A stretch of 64,000 nucleotides of DNA. It comes from Streptomyces sp. NBC_00341 (GTDB taxonomy: Bacteria > Actinomycetota > Actinomycetes > Streptomycetales > Streptomycetaceae). Positions 37,821-45,108 of this stretch are shown here, piece after piece. Below the pieces are notes generated by a model. It was given only the letters and a program-made list of their open reading frames with translations, was not told where the DNA came from and did not search any database. A program made the position numbers and the translations under genes. Position 1 is the first letter of the stretch; the number at the start of each line of letters is the position of its first letter. Location: assembly GCF_041435055.1 (NCBI RefSeq), contig NZ_CP108002.1:2852001-2916000 (forward strand), in the 5' to 3' direction.

Positions 37821-38591
37821 ATGGCGAACGAGCGGCTGCGCGGCGCGATCACCAAGAGCGGCTTATCGCTCGATCAAGTCGCAGAACAGCTAGGCGTGTC
37901 GGCCAAGACGGTCGAACGCTGGGTCAATGAGCCGAGACGGCAGCCGTACCACCGCTTCAAGTACGCGGCAGCCTCGCTACTGCGGTGCGAGATGTCCTAC
38001 CTGTGGCCGGACGAGCGCACATCAGCGCAGGTAACAGAGGCTGGGAATGCTGAGCTGATCAAGCTCTACCCCCACCGTTCCGTGGTACCGAACCGCCTGT
38101 GGCGGCAGCTCTACGCCCGAGCCTCACGGCACTTCGACCTACTCGTCTACTCGGGCTTCTGGCTCACCGAGGACGCGGCATTCCACCAGATCGTCAAGGA
38201 AAAGTCGGCTGCTGGCGCCCGCATCCGGTTCATGCTCGGGGACCCCGAGTCCGCGGCCGTCGCTGTGCGCGGCGAGGATGAGGGAATCGGGGGTGCGATG
38301 GGCAGCAAGATTCGCAACGCGCTGGTCAACTACGCCTCGCTGTTCCAGCTCCCAGGGGTGGAGTTCCGACTCCACTCCACCACGCTCTACAACTCGATCT
38401 ACCGAGCCGATGCCGAGATGCTCGCCAACGGCCACCTGTACGGCGTAGGCGCGTACATGGCGCCGGTGTTGCACATCCAACGCGTGCCCGGGGGTGAGCT
38501 GTTCGACTCGTACGCCGAAAGCGTTGAACGGGTCTGGGAGACTGCGCGGCCCATCTCCTCGCCCACTGACCTAGGAGCTCCAGACACATGA
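37821..38591 (+). CDS. XRE-family regulator with C-terminal DUF5919-like sensor domain
   Basis: 256 residues. A lambda-repressor-type HTH occupies residues 6-40 (AITKSGLSLDQVAEQLGVSA, KTVERWVNEP). The remaining 190 residues (LWRQLYARASRHFDLLVYSG, AGARIRFMLGDPESAAVAVR, and YSAE-like IYRADAEMLANGHLYG) resemble the PLD-like DUF5919 fold found after HTH domains in Streptomyces elements. The ATG at 37821 follows GAGGGGAG. It overlaps the Nudix gene (ATGA), so the two form one unit. It probably controls element replication/transfer genes. Confidence 0.8.
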   Translation: MANERLRGAITKSGLSLDQVAEQLGVSAKTVERWVNEPRRQPYHRFKYAAASLLRCEMSYLWPDERTSAQVTEAGNAELIKLYPHRSVVPNRLWRQLYARASRHFDLLVYSGFWLTEDAAFHQIVKEKSAAGARIRFMLGDPESAAVAVRGEDEGIGGAMGSKIRNALVNYASLFQLPGVEFRLHSTTLYNSIYRADAEMLANGHLYGVGAYMAPVLHIQRVPGGELFDSYAESVERVWETARPISSPTDLGAPDT

Positions 38592-39061
38592 GCCGAGTCG
38601 ACTACTTCCGTGACCCCAACTCCCCTGCGGCCAACTCAGTGGTGCCCTCAGTCACGGCCGCCGTGCTCGATGCCGCGGGCAGGCTGCTGGTCATTCACAA
38701 GACAGACAACGATCTGTGGGCATTGCCCGGGGGCGGCCACGACATCGGCGAGCGCATCGCTGACACGGCCGTGCGCGAGGTCGACGAGGAGACCGGAATC
38801 AAGGTCGAGGTAGACGGCATTGTCGGGCTGTACACCGACCCGGAGCACGTGCTCGCGTACACCGATGGCGAGGTGCGGCAGCAGTTCTCTATCTGCTTCC
38901 GGGCCCACCCAGTAGGCGGAGACCTCCGCACGAGCAGTGAATCCAGGGAGGTCCGCTGGGTGGACCCGGCGGACCTCGCTGAACTCAACATCCACCCATC
39001 TATGCGCCTGCGGATCCAGCACGCCCTGGACGAGTCACGCAATGAGCCCTACATCGGCTGA
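38588..39061 (+). CDS. Nudix hydrolase, Pif-like
   Basis: 157 residues with a complete Nudix box (GGGHDIGERIADTAVREVDEETGI, positions about 47-70, with the catalytic REVDEE). In pSAM2 the immunity protein Pif, which blocks transfer between cells carrying the same element, contains a Nudix motif; AICEs commonly keep a Nudix gene beside their regulators. The position here, between XRE and GntR regulators, fits a Pif-like role. It is coupled to the XRE gene and its 3' end overlaps the convergent HD gene by 13 bases. Confidence 0.8.
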   Translation: MSRVDYFRDPNSPAANSVVPSVTAAVLDAAGRLLVIHKTDNDLWALPGGGHDIGERIADTAVREVDEETGIKVEVDGIVGLYTDPEHVLAYTDGEVRQQFSICFRAHPVGGDLRTSSESREVRWVDPADLAELNIHPSMRLRIQHALDESRNEPYIG

Positions 39062-39627
39062 GTGCCGGCCGAGACAAGGGCCATCCGGCCTTCCACCCGC
39101 TCCGTGGCGGCGTAGATCTCCGGCGCCGCCCGCTGGATGAAGCGACCAACGACCGTGTCCGGCCCGTACCGCTGCACGATCTCTTCCAGTCGGGCCGCCG
39201 GCGTCGTGTGCCCGCCATCCGGGGTAGTGGTCATGTCCGACACGATGAGTGCATCGACCAGCTCGGGCTGCTCCAGGTCGAATTCGGTCTCCAGCTCATG
39301 TCTCAGCCCCCGCTCCTCAGCCTCCAGTAGCGCGCAGGAGTGATGCGCCACGAGCCGGACGACCCGCTCGTCGGCTCCCTCCTGGTCTCGGAGGAACCGG
39401 GCCCCGTCGAGCGGGTGGAAGCCAGTGGTGGCAATGGAGGGGGAGTAGCCGACATCGTGCAGAACGGCGGCGGCTTCCAGCAGCTCAGCGTCACTACCGA
39501 GGATCGGGCTCAAGGCACGCGCCCGCTTGGCAACACCGAGGGAGTGCTTCCAGCGCCGCGGCAGAGGTTCGGCCAGCATTGATTCCGAGAGCGAGTACGC
39601 CCAATCAGTGAGCCCCATGGATGGCAA
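39049..39627 (-). CDS. HD-domain phosphohydrolase
   Basis: 192 residues. The metal-binding HD motif is visible: H28 (RRWKHSLGVA), the HD pair in AAVLHDVGYSPS, and a further His pair in VAHHSCALLE, followed by VSDMTTTPDG. Single HD-domain proteins of this kind are often nucleotide phosphohydrolases. The TTG at 39627 is chosen because GAGGAG lies eight bases upstream; ATG 39618 is the alternative. It is transcribed behind the GntR gene and converges on the Pif-like Nudix gene. A Nudix-HD pair suggests control of a nucleotide signal, but that is inference. Confidence 0.8.
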   Translation of the reverse strand: MPSMGLTDWAYSLSESMLAEPLPRRWKHSLGVAKRARALSPILGSDAELLEAAAVLHDVGYSPSIATTGFHPLDGARFLRDQEGADERVVRLVAHHSCALLEAEERGLRHELETEFDLEQPELVDALIVSDMTTTPDGGHTTPAARLEEIVQRYGPDTVVGRFIQRAAPEIYAATERVEGRMALVSAGTQPM

Positions 39628-39629
39628 GG

Positions 39630-40076
39630 CTATGACTCCTCTTCGGTGGTTGGAAGGGCGAGCACAGTGCGCCCCCTGCCGTGCACGGTGGCAAGCAGGC
39701 CGGCGCCAGCCATCTGCGCCAGGGCGTGGCGTACGGCAGTCCGGGACACGCCGAAGCGCTCACAGAGATCTGCCTCTGACGGGTAACTGTCACCCACAGC
39801 GAGGGAGTCAGCCGTGATGAGGGAGGTCAAAAGCTCCACAAGCGGCGGGATGGGAGCCCGGGACACGCGCCAGCCCGCCCCCGGCACGGACGCGATCAGC
39901 CTCTCGGACTCCAGCGTCTTGAGCGCGCGACGGATGGTGTTACGGGAGACGTCGTGAGCCTGCATCAGAGCGGCCTCTGACGGGAGGGTGCCGCCGTTGA
40001 GCTTCCCCTGCTCGATCTCCTTCCGCAGCGCATCAGCGATGAGCAGATAGGTTCCGCGCGGACTGGCCTCGTGCAC
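39630..40076 (-). CDS. GntR-type regulator made of two tandem winged-helix domains (KorSA-like position)
   Basis: 148 residues. Residues 7-72 form one GntR winged helix (LPSEAALMQAHDVSRNTIRR, then PGAGWRVSRAP) and residues 80-141 a second (YPSEADLCERFGVSRTAVRH, then VHGRGRTVLAL). There is no effector-binding domain. The GTG at 40076 is preceded by AAGGAGGTGCC; the longer reading is unsupported. In pSAM2 the GntR repressor KorSA silences replication and transfer activators, so this is probably the element's master repressor, able to bind two half-sites with one chain. The upstream region carries AGGTG repeats. Confidence 0.82.
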   Translation of the reverse strand: MHEASPRGTYLLIADALRKEIEQGKLNGGTLPSEAALMQAHDVSRNTIRRALKTLESERLIASVPGAGWRVSRAPIPPLVELLTSLITADSLAVGDSYPSEADLCERFGVSRTAVRHALAQMAGAGLLATVHGRGRTVLALPTTEEES

Positions 40077-40626
40077 GGCACCTCCTTCCACGAACTTCGG
40101 TTGCTGCCAGGGTCGCACGCGAGCGCGCGAGACCGAGTGCTAGGTGTACGGATCTGAGCTGGCTCTGTGTAGGTGCTTGTGGGCCCCGTACGGGCCAGTG
40201 TTCGTGTAGAGAGCCCTGCGTTGAAGAGGAGAGCGGGTCAGGCGGAAATGACTGCCAGATATCGAACGCTTCTCAAGCCGTCACGCTACCGGCGCGGTGC
40301 ACTTCCTCCGCTTCGTCAAGGCGCCGCGCGGCGCGCTCCGCGGGGCGGCCTCTGCCGCCGCCCAACTGCCCTCGGCCAGGCGGCGGCACACCGAGCGGGA
40401 CACAAGATCCAGGGAGACGGCCGGCACGGAATGGGTATGTCCGACGGCTCAGACACGCCGGATGACTACTGTGGCCAGCCAGGCGCCACTAGAGACCAAC
40501 GCTCGAAGGGCACGGCTCCATAGCGACTCCCGCACAGAGTCGATCCGCCCACCCCAGCCGCTGGGGTTGGGACTAATTTTCGCGATCAGTCCCCCCAGAG
40601 AAGCGAGCGAAGCTAATCTTCTAACC
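40077..40626. other. Gene-free region between the regulator and the cargo cassette
   Basis: No convincing gene. Immediately upstream of the GntR start are TAGGTGTACG (40141) and GTAGGTGCTTG (40169), possible operators. The middle part (40290-40430) is GC-rich, the rest increasingly AT-rich, so a junction between element backbone and imported cargo probably lies near 40430-40560. A frame open from 40297 is an unused extension of the HNH gene. Confidence 0.5.
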
Positions 40627-41421
40627 GTGACGATCTCCATCCTTAGTAGGCGAATCCTATGGTGCAACAGTGGCGGGCGTTGCGCTATCTGCCGTTCAGA
40701 GTTGGTTATACCTAGCAATTCAGGAAAAGACGATCCAGCCGTCGTCGCAGAGGAAGCGCACATTGTAGCCCAGTCCCCTCTAGGACCACGGGGGGATCGC
40801 GATTACACAGGCGATCTAGATCACCACGGAAATCTAGTCCTGCTCTGTCGAATTCATCACAAGATGATCGACGATCAGGTTAACGAATGGACTGTGAGTA
40901 AGCTCAAGACAACGAAAAGGGAGCATGAAGCCTGGGTGGCGGCGCGACTACGTGAGTCACCCGAGAGGGTCAAGCTAATCCCAGACCCCGACGCCCCGAA
41001 CCCGTCCGACATTCGCTACGATTTGATCCTTTCAGGTAGCGACCTATGGAGAATTCTACAGAATGCAAGCTCATGGCGATTTAGTTACTCCGAAGAGGGA
41101 CCGGAGGAAGAAGTTGACGAAATCGTCGAAATACTCGACGCCCTAAGCGACTGGGCCGACATTTCCTCTGAAATAACGAGCCTTAAGCACCAGCGTTCTA
41201 CAGCTCAAACCATCGGGGAACTGATCAACAGAGCGGCAGAGCTAGGGTACGTGATATACGCTCGAGAACTTCGCCTTTTGCTTACAGGCGGAATACGCCC
41301 TGATCCTTCACAGTGGACGCAAGCCGAAGTATTTGTTCCCCGAGCCACTTTGCTGTTCGACCAGCTTGCAGAGCACCTGCCACACGGCTCCGACTCAGAG
41401 AATGACCCTCTGAATGAGTGA
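40627..41421 (+). CDS. HNH endonuclease with uncharacterised C-terminal domain
   Basis: 264 residues from GTG 40627. The N-terminal 105 residues are an HNH/treble-clef nuclease: C19/C22 (GGRCAICRSE), H45 in EEAHIVAQSPLGPRGD, N69 in HHGNLVLLC, then C74 and H77/H78, and the closing helix LKTTKREHEAWV. This AHI...GPRGD...NLxxLCxxHH version is the one joined to many different C-terminal modules in bacterial defence proteins. The remaining 150 residues (RYDLILSGSDLWRILQNASS, EIVEILDALSDWADISSE, AAELGYVIYARELRLLL) match nothing I know and may be a sensor. The G+C content is far below the chromosome (27 of 60 bases at 41041-41100). No strong ribosome site was found. Confidence 0.82.
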   Translation: MTISILSRRILWCNSGGRCAICRSELVIPSNSGKDDPAVVAEEAHIVAQSPLGPRGDRDYTGDLDHHGNLVLLCRIHHKMIDDQVNEWTVSKLKTTKREHEAWVAARLRESPERVKLIPDPDAPNPSDIRYDLILSGSDLWRILQNASSWRFSYSEEGPEEEVDEIVEILDALSDWADISSEITSLKHQRSTAQTIGELINRAAELGYVIYARELRLLLTGGIRPDPSQWTQAEVFVPRATLLFDQLAEHLPHGSDSENDPLNE

Positions 41422-41510
41422 CTGATGCGCAATATTTTCGACAAGCCATCGATGAGCGGATTCTTTGAAGTTGTTAGGACCGCTGGATTGAGCTCCCATA
41501 TTTGCCAGAA

Positions 41511-42464
41511 ATGAGACCTACCCCTGTGAATGATCCTCAGTCACTCGCGAGACCTATCCGGAGCACAGCTACCCCGGATAAGGATCCAGCCCGCCCGCTC
41601 CCCCTGGCATGGGAAACATACTCGGACAAGGCCCTTTCTGACTGGTACAGCCTTCTGAGTACAGAACCAGAAGAGGAGGAGGTTCAGCGCTTTCTTGAGC
41701 TGCATCCTTCGATGATTCCTGGCGGTAGCGGCGATATAGGCCCGGGCGGACACCATGGTTCGGACATGGGGGCGGTGTTCCGAAGGCCAAGGCTGATCGG
41801 TAGCGGTCGAATGTTTGAGCCTGACTTCATGTGGATCACAAGGTCCTCTGGCCTCGTCACACCAATCCTTATCGAGATCGAGAAGCCTCTAAAGCGGTGG
41901 TTTAAGAAGGATGGCAGACCGACCAGCGATTTCACGGAAGCCCGCGATCAACTTAATGATTGGCGTTCATGGTTTGCCCGCGAAGGCAACCAAGCAAGCT
42001 TTCGCGAGACGTTTTTGTTCCTCAACGACAAATATAAGAATCGACCACTGGAGCCGCAATACGTATTGATTTACGGTCGCGAGTCAGAATTCGACCCCGG
42101 ACATGGGCACGCGTACCCAGACGAGTTGCGTTACAAGCGAGACCAGCAACGCGCCAGAGATGAAACGTTCATGACGTTCGACTCGCTACGCCCACGCTAC
42201 GATCACCGCAATTCGATGACGCTGACCATGACGTCCTACGGACCCAAGATTCACGCGTTTTCTCCAATGTACGGGACAAGTTCTTTTGTTGGAGAAGGAG
42301 CACTTATCCTGGATGACCCGCTACCCGCCCTCTCTCGATCAGTCATGATGCCAGACGAACGGCGCGCATACCTGGCCAAGCGATGGGATTACTGGAAGGA
42401 AGAGGAACGCAAAAATAATGCCGACCCTAACGGCATGCATTTCCGCCAGTCAGGGATCGAGTGA
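41511..42464 (+). CDS. Shedu-like (DUF4263) PD-(D/E)XK nuclease, probable anti-phage defence protein
   Basis: 317 residues from ATG 41511 (TTG 41502 or GTG 41526 also possible; no clear ribosome site). The N-terminal EEEEVQRFLELHPSMIPGG helix is the usual lead-in of DUF4263 proteins. The nuclease core follows as FEPDFMWI and PILIEIEKPLKRWF, the D...ExE/K pattern of Shedu enzymes, then TEARDQLNDWRSWF. The C-terminal part continues with YVLIYGRESEF and MTLTMTSYGPKIHAF. Shedu proteins protect against phage or plasmids by cutting DNA. It lies 89 bases after the HNH gene and abuts the Cys-rich gene, in an AT-rich block beside attR. The DUF4263 call is by motif recognition. Confidence 0.78.
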   Translation: MRPTPVNDPQSLARPIRSTATPDKDPARPLPLAWETYSDKALSDWYSLLSTEPEEEEVQRFLELHPSMIPGGSGDIGPGGHHGSDMGAVFRRPRLIGSGRMFEPDFMWITRSSGLVTPILIEIEKPLKRWFKKDGRPTSDFTEARDQLNDWRSWFAREGNQASFRETFLFLNDKYKNRPLEPQYVLIYGRESEFDPGHGHAYPDELRYKRDQQRARDETFMTFDSLRPRYDHRNSMTLTMTSYGPKIHAFSPMYGTSSFVGEGALILDDPLPALSRSVMMPDERRAYLAKRWDYWKEEERKNNADPNGMHFRQSGIE

Positions 42465-42971
42465 GTGCGCGGCGCCGTAGTGACTTCACCTGAAGATTCA
42501 CAAATTGGAGATAGGATGCCCATCAGTGTGCGCACTTTCGCAAGCGGGAGACCGCATGTCTACTACTCAGCAAATCCCGGAAAAAAGTCCTTGGAGGTGA
42601 TGCTTCCCTACTCAAAATCGAATAGAAGTTACCTTCAATATCTTCGTAACCCTGATCGCATAACACGCGTTGATTACGACCGGAACACGCAACGATGGAC
42701 CCTGCCTGTTTCGCAATATGCTTTGCTCCGATCAGAGCTGCTTCGGAAGTACGGCACGGTCGACGTAACGATATCGGGAGCTACTCTCGAGAAATGCACT
42801 CCGATGTGCGCGAACGCCAACCCAGGCACATCTGACAAGTGCGAGTGCGTATGTTTGGGGACCAACCACGGCCAGTCGGAGGCTGGCTATAAGTCAGTAG
42901 CCGACTACTTGTTGGTTAGTTCCACGAGATTTTCCCAAACTGTCAGATTGACGCTACAAGGCGCTGGTTAG
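42465..42971 (+). CDS. Cys-rich protein with HARP-like segment, third gene of the cassette
   Basis: 168 residues from GTG 42465 (GTG 42480 is an alternative), directly adjoining the Shedu stop. Residues 40-100 (KKSLEVMLPYSKSNRSYLQY, RVDYDRNTQRWTLPVSQYAL) resemble the HARP-type module found at the front of some SNF2/helicase proteins, where a folded loop contacts DNA. The next part carries C111, C115, C126, C128 and C130 plus H135 in KCECVCLGTNHG. This C-x3-C / C-x-C-x-C-GxNHG set resembles a zinc motif seen in phage and mobile-element proteins. Both readings are inferences. A short C-terminal helix follows. It may supply DNA recognition for the two nucleases. Confidence 0.65.
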   Translation: MRGAVVTSPEDSQIGDRMPISVRTFASGRPHVYYSANPGKKSLEVMLPYSKSNRSYLQYLRNPDRITRVDYDRNTQRWTLPVSQYALLRSELLRKYGTVDVTISGATLEKCTPMCANANPGTSDKCECVCLGTNHGQSEAGYKSVADYLLVSSTRFSQTVRLTLQGAG

Positions 42972-43533
42972 TAAACGTGTCCGACAGTGTGAAGCGTAAG
43001 GGGGCTTGAGCGCGCTCTGCGGGCCACAGAATGGCTGCGTGGCAAGCCCCAGGCCAACAGAGAGGAGGCGAGCAGATCCCGACTGCTTCCTCGGCCGAAC
43101 TCCTCAAGCGAATGTTGCCTCGTCTGGCCCATGACCGAGTCAGAAGGCCGCGCCGGGAGCGAGGGAGACAGCCAAACGGTTGGCGTCATAGGCCACTTGA
43201 GTCTGCGATCGCATCCCGAAGGAAGAGGTGGTGACGGAACTTCTGACGGCAACGTTCGTGGACCAGATGTCATCCGGCCCGAGCCGGCCGCTGCGCGAGG
43301 GCTATTGCGGTGCTCAAAGCGGATGACGACCCCTGGGGCAGTTGGGGTACGGCTATGGGCGAGCGCTACCGCGCGGGACAGCCCTTAGGCCGACTGCCTC
43401 AGCAGCGGCCAGATCGGCGAGAAGGCGGAATGAGGCCTTCCGGTGAATACGCGGGGACGAAGGGGGCTCGCAACCCACAATCCAGCATCGTTGCGCTGGT
43501 CAGAGCCCCAAACTCGGCGGAGAGAAGCACTCT
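42972..43533. pseudogene. Right end of the element; possible degraded gene remnant
   Basis: 562 bases with no intact gene. Around 43231-43390 two short protein-like stretches lie in different frames: VTELLTATFVDQMSSGPSRP (after GGAAGAGG, GTG 43231) and AIAVLKADDDPWGSWGTAMG. This could be a frameshifted remnant of a gene that once flanked attR. I could not identify it, and the reading is weak. Confidence 0.25.
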
Positions 43534-43577
43534 CTTCTAAGCGCTTGGCCGCAGGTTCGAGTCCTGCCGGGGGCGCA
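43534..43577 (+). repeat. attR core (44 bp)
   Basis: An exact copy of 23957-24000. It contains only the 3' half of tRNA-Arg from within the anticodon loop, so it is not a functional tRNA gene. It marks the right boundary of the element. Confidence 0.95.
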
Positions 43578-43597
43578 TCTCAGCCCAGCCGATGTCG

Positions 43598-43622
43598 GGC
43601 CCTCCCTCGGGAGGGCCTTTTT
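43598..43622 (+). terminator. Intrinsic terminator next to attR (ancestral tRNA-Arg terminator)
   Basis: The stem GGCCCTCCC/GGGAGGGCC with a 2-nt loop is followed by TTTTT. It lies 21 bases after the attR core, the same distance as the element-borne terminator after attL, so it probably ended the tRNA transcript before integration. Confidence 0.8.
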
Positions 43623-43730
43623 GCTGGCCGAAGGGACGCTAGCGAGCCCGGCGTAGTGACGGCGTAAGGCTGTTCGCGAGGCCGGGCGCGCGACTGACGC
43701 ACGGATTCGGCGTCCGGGTGGGGTCGCGGG

Positions 43731-43789
43731 CGCGAGCACTGACAGCGGGGTCGCGAGCACTGACATTAGTTCGTATGCAGAGCTAAAAT
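43731..43789 (+). promoter_or_regulatory. marR-drrAB promoter with phased direct repeat
   Basis: CGCGAGCACTGACA is repeated exactly at 43731 and 43752 (21-bp period, two helical turns). The second copy overlaps a -35-like CTGACA (43760-43765); TAAAAT at 43784-43789 gives an 18-bp spacer. The predicted start is about 43796, the first base of the GTG codon, so the mRNA would be leaderless. The repeats are a likely MarR operator. Confidence 0.6.
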
Positions 43790-43795
43790 GGAGCG

Positions 43796-44251
43796 GTGAA
43801 GGCGAGTGAACTCTCCGACGAGCTCGCCGGACTCCTGCCTCGTATCCAGCGGCTCGCCCGGCGCAGACTGTGGAGCGGCGTGTCCGCTCCCCGGATGCGC
43901 GGGGCGCACGCCGAGCTGTTGCGGCTGGTGGTCACCGAGCCCGGCGTGCGCGTCTCGTCGGCCGCACGGAGCCTCTCCCTGGCGGCCAACTCGGTGAGCA
44001 CGCTGGTGAACCACCTGGCCGCGGAGGGGCTGCTGCGGCGGGAGAAGGACCCCGGGGACGGGCGCGTGGCGCTGCTGTACCCCACGCCCGCCGGGGTGGA
44101 GAAGCTGTATGAGTGGCACGCCCGCCGGGCGGCGCTCTTCCGCCGGCACCTGGCCGGGCTCGACGCCGACGACCGCGCGGCACTCGCCGCCGCCCTTCCG
44201 GCCCTGCACAGACTCGCCGCGTCCATGCGTGAGGGGGATGAGACCGCGTGA
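43796..44251 (+). CDS. MarR-family transcriptional regulator
   Basis: 151 residues. The winged helix is LRLVVTEPGVRVSSAARSLS (HTH), then LLRREKDPGDGRVALLYPTP with the DxGDxR wing motif of MarR proteins. Flanking helices provide dimerisation. It starts at GTG 43796 with no usable ribosome site, consistent with a leaderless message. The stop overlaps the downstream ABC ATPase gene (GTGA), so it likely autoregulates and controls the DrrAB exporter through the 14-bp direct repeats upstream. A MarR-DrrAB set usually protects against a drug or metabolite. Confidence 0.9.
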   Translation: MKASELSDELAGLLPRIQRLARRRLWSGVSAPRMRGAHAELLRLVVTEPGVRVSSAARSLSLAANSVSTLVNHLAAEGLLRREKDPGDGRVALLYPTPAGVEKLYEWHARRAALFRRHLAGLDADDRAALAAALPALHRLAASMREGDETA

Positions 44252-45108
44252 CCACACACACCGCGCCCGCTGTCCGCTGCACCGGCCTGACCTACAGTTT
44301 CGGCAGCTCGAAGGCCGTCGACGGACTGGACCTGCTGGTCCGGCCCGGAGAGGTGTTCGGGCTCCTCGGGCCGAACGGCGCGGGCAAGACCACCACCATG
44401 CGCGCCATCACCACCCTGCTGCCCGTCCCGGCCGGGGCCGTCGAGGTGTTCGGCCATGACGCCGCCCGGGAGCAGATGGCGGTGCGACGCCTGCTCGGCT
44501 ACGTACCGCAGCAGTTGTCGGCCGACGCCGGGCTCACCGGCCTGGAGAACGTCCAGCTCTTCGCCAGGGTGTACGACGTGCCCCGCCGCGAGCGCGCGGC
44601 CCGGGTCGCCCAGGCGCTGGACGCCGTCGGCCTCGGCGATGTCGCGGGGCGGCTCGCCGCCACGTACTCCGGCGGCATGGTGCGCCGCCTCGAACTGGCC
44701 CAGGCCCTGGTCAGCGCCCCCCGCCTGCTGATCCTGGACGAGCCGACGATCGGCCTGGACCCGATCGCCCGGGACAGCGTCTGGGACCGGATCAACGAGA
44801 TCCGGACCGGCACCGGGATGACCGTACTGGTGACCACGCACTCCATGGACGAGGCCGACCGCCGCTGCGACCGGCTCGCCCTGATGCACCTCGGCAGGCT
44901 CCGCGCGCTCGGCACCCCCGTCGAGCTGAAGGGCGAACTGGTCGCCCACCGCCGGGAATCCGGCGAACCCGCCACCCCGCCGCCGTCCCTGGAGGACGTC
45001 TTCCGGTACCACTCCGGAAGCGGACTGGACGACCCCGGGTCCGAGGCGGAGAAGGGAGCGTTCAACGATGTCCGCCGTACCCGCCGCACCGCGACCCGGC
45101 GCGGCTGA
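44248..45108 (+). CDS. DrrA-type ABC transporter ATP-binding protein
   Basis: 286 residues. Walker A GPNGAGKTT (41-49), signature YSGGMVRRLELA, Walker B LLILDEPTIGLDP and H-loop VTTHSMDEADR are intact. The C-terminal tail (SLEDVFRYHSGS) is typical of daunorubicin-resistance DrrA ATPases. It is coupled to marR upstream and its end overlaps the permease by 41 bases. It powers drug or lipid export by the adjoining permease; the substrate is not predictable. Confidence 0.93.
   Translation: MTTHTAPAVRCTGLTYSFGSSKAVDGLDLLVRPGEVFGLLGPNGAGKTTTMRAITTLLPVPAGAVEVFGHDAAREQMAVRRLLGYVPQQLSADAGLTGLENVQLFARVYDVPRRERAARVAQALDAVGLGDVAGRLAATYSGGMVRRLELAQALVSAPRLLILDEPTIGLDPIARDSVWDRINEIRTGTGMTVLVTTHSMDEADRRCDRLALMHLGRLRALGTPVELKGELVAHRRESGEPATPPPSLEDVFRYHSGSGLDDPGSEAEKGAFNDVRRTRRTATRRG

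Larger units (their letters stand above)
23957..43577. mobile_element. Integrated actinomycete integrative and conjugative element (AICE), about 19.6 kb
   Basis: The element is bounded by a perfect 44-bp direct repeat of the tRNA-Arg 3' half. Gene order from attL: int, xis, iteron-like repeats, DUF3631 AAA protein, small Zn protein, primase-polymerase, small Zn protein, membrane protein, clt-like repeats, traB, transfer accessory genes, a chain of coupled small genes, a KilB-like protein, XRE, Nudix (Pif-like), HD, GntR (KorSA-like), then an HNH/Shedu cargo and attR. This matches the pSAM2-type plan of AICEs: site-specific integration, autonomous replication by a prim-pol type initiator, and double-stranded DNA transfer by a TraB pump. 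All the core modules look intact, so the element may be mobile. Confidence 0.92.

Noticed and set aside
40297..40626. Upstream extension of the HNH reading frame
   Set aside because: The extension is basic, compositionally GC-rich and unlike a protein domain; the HNH fold starts at the GTG 40627.
43534..43577. Second tRNA-Arg gene
   Set aside because: Only the 3' 44 bases are present (from the anticodon loop on); the 5' half is missing. It is the attR core.
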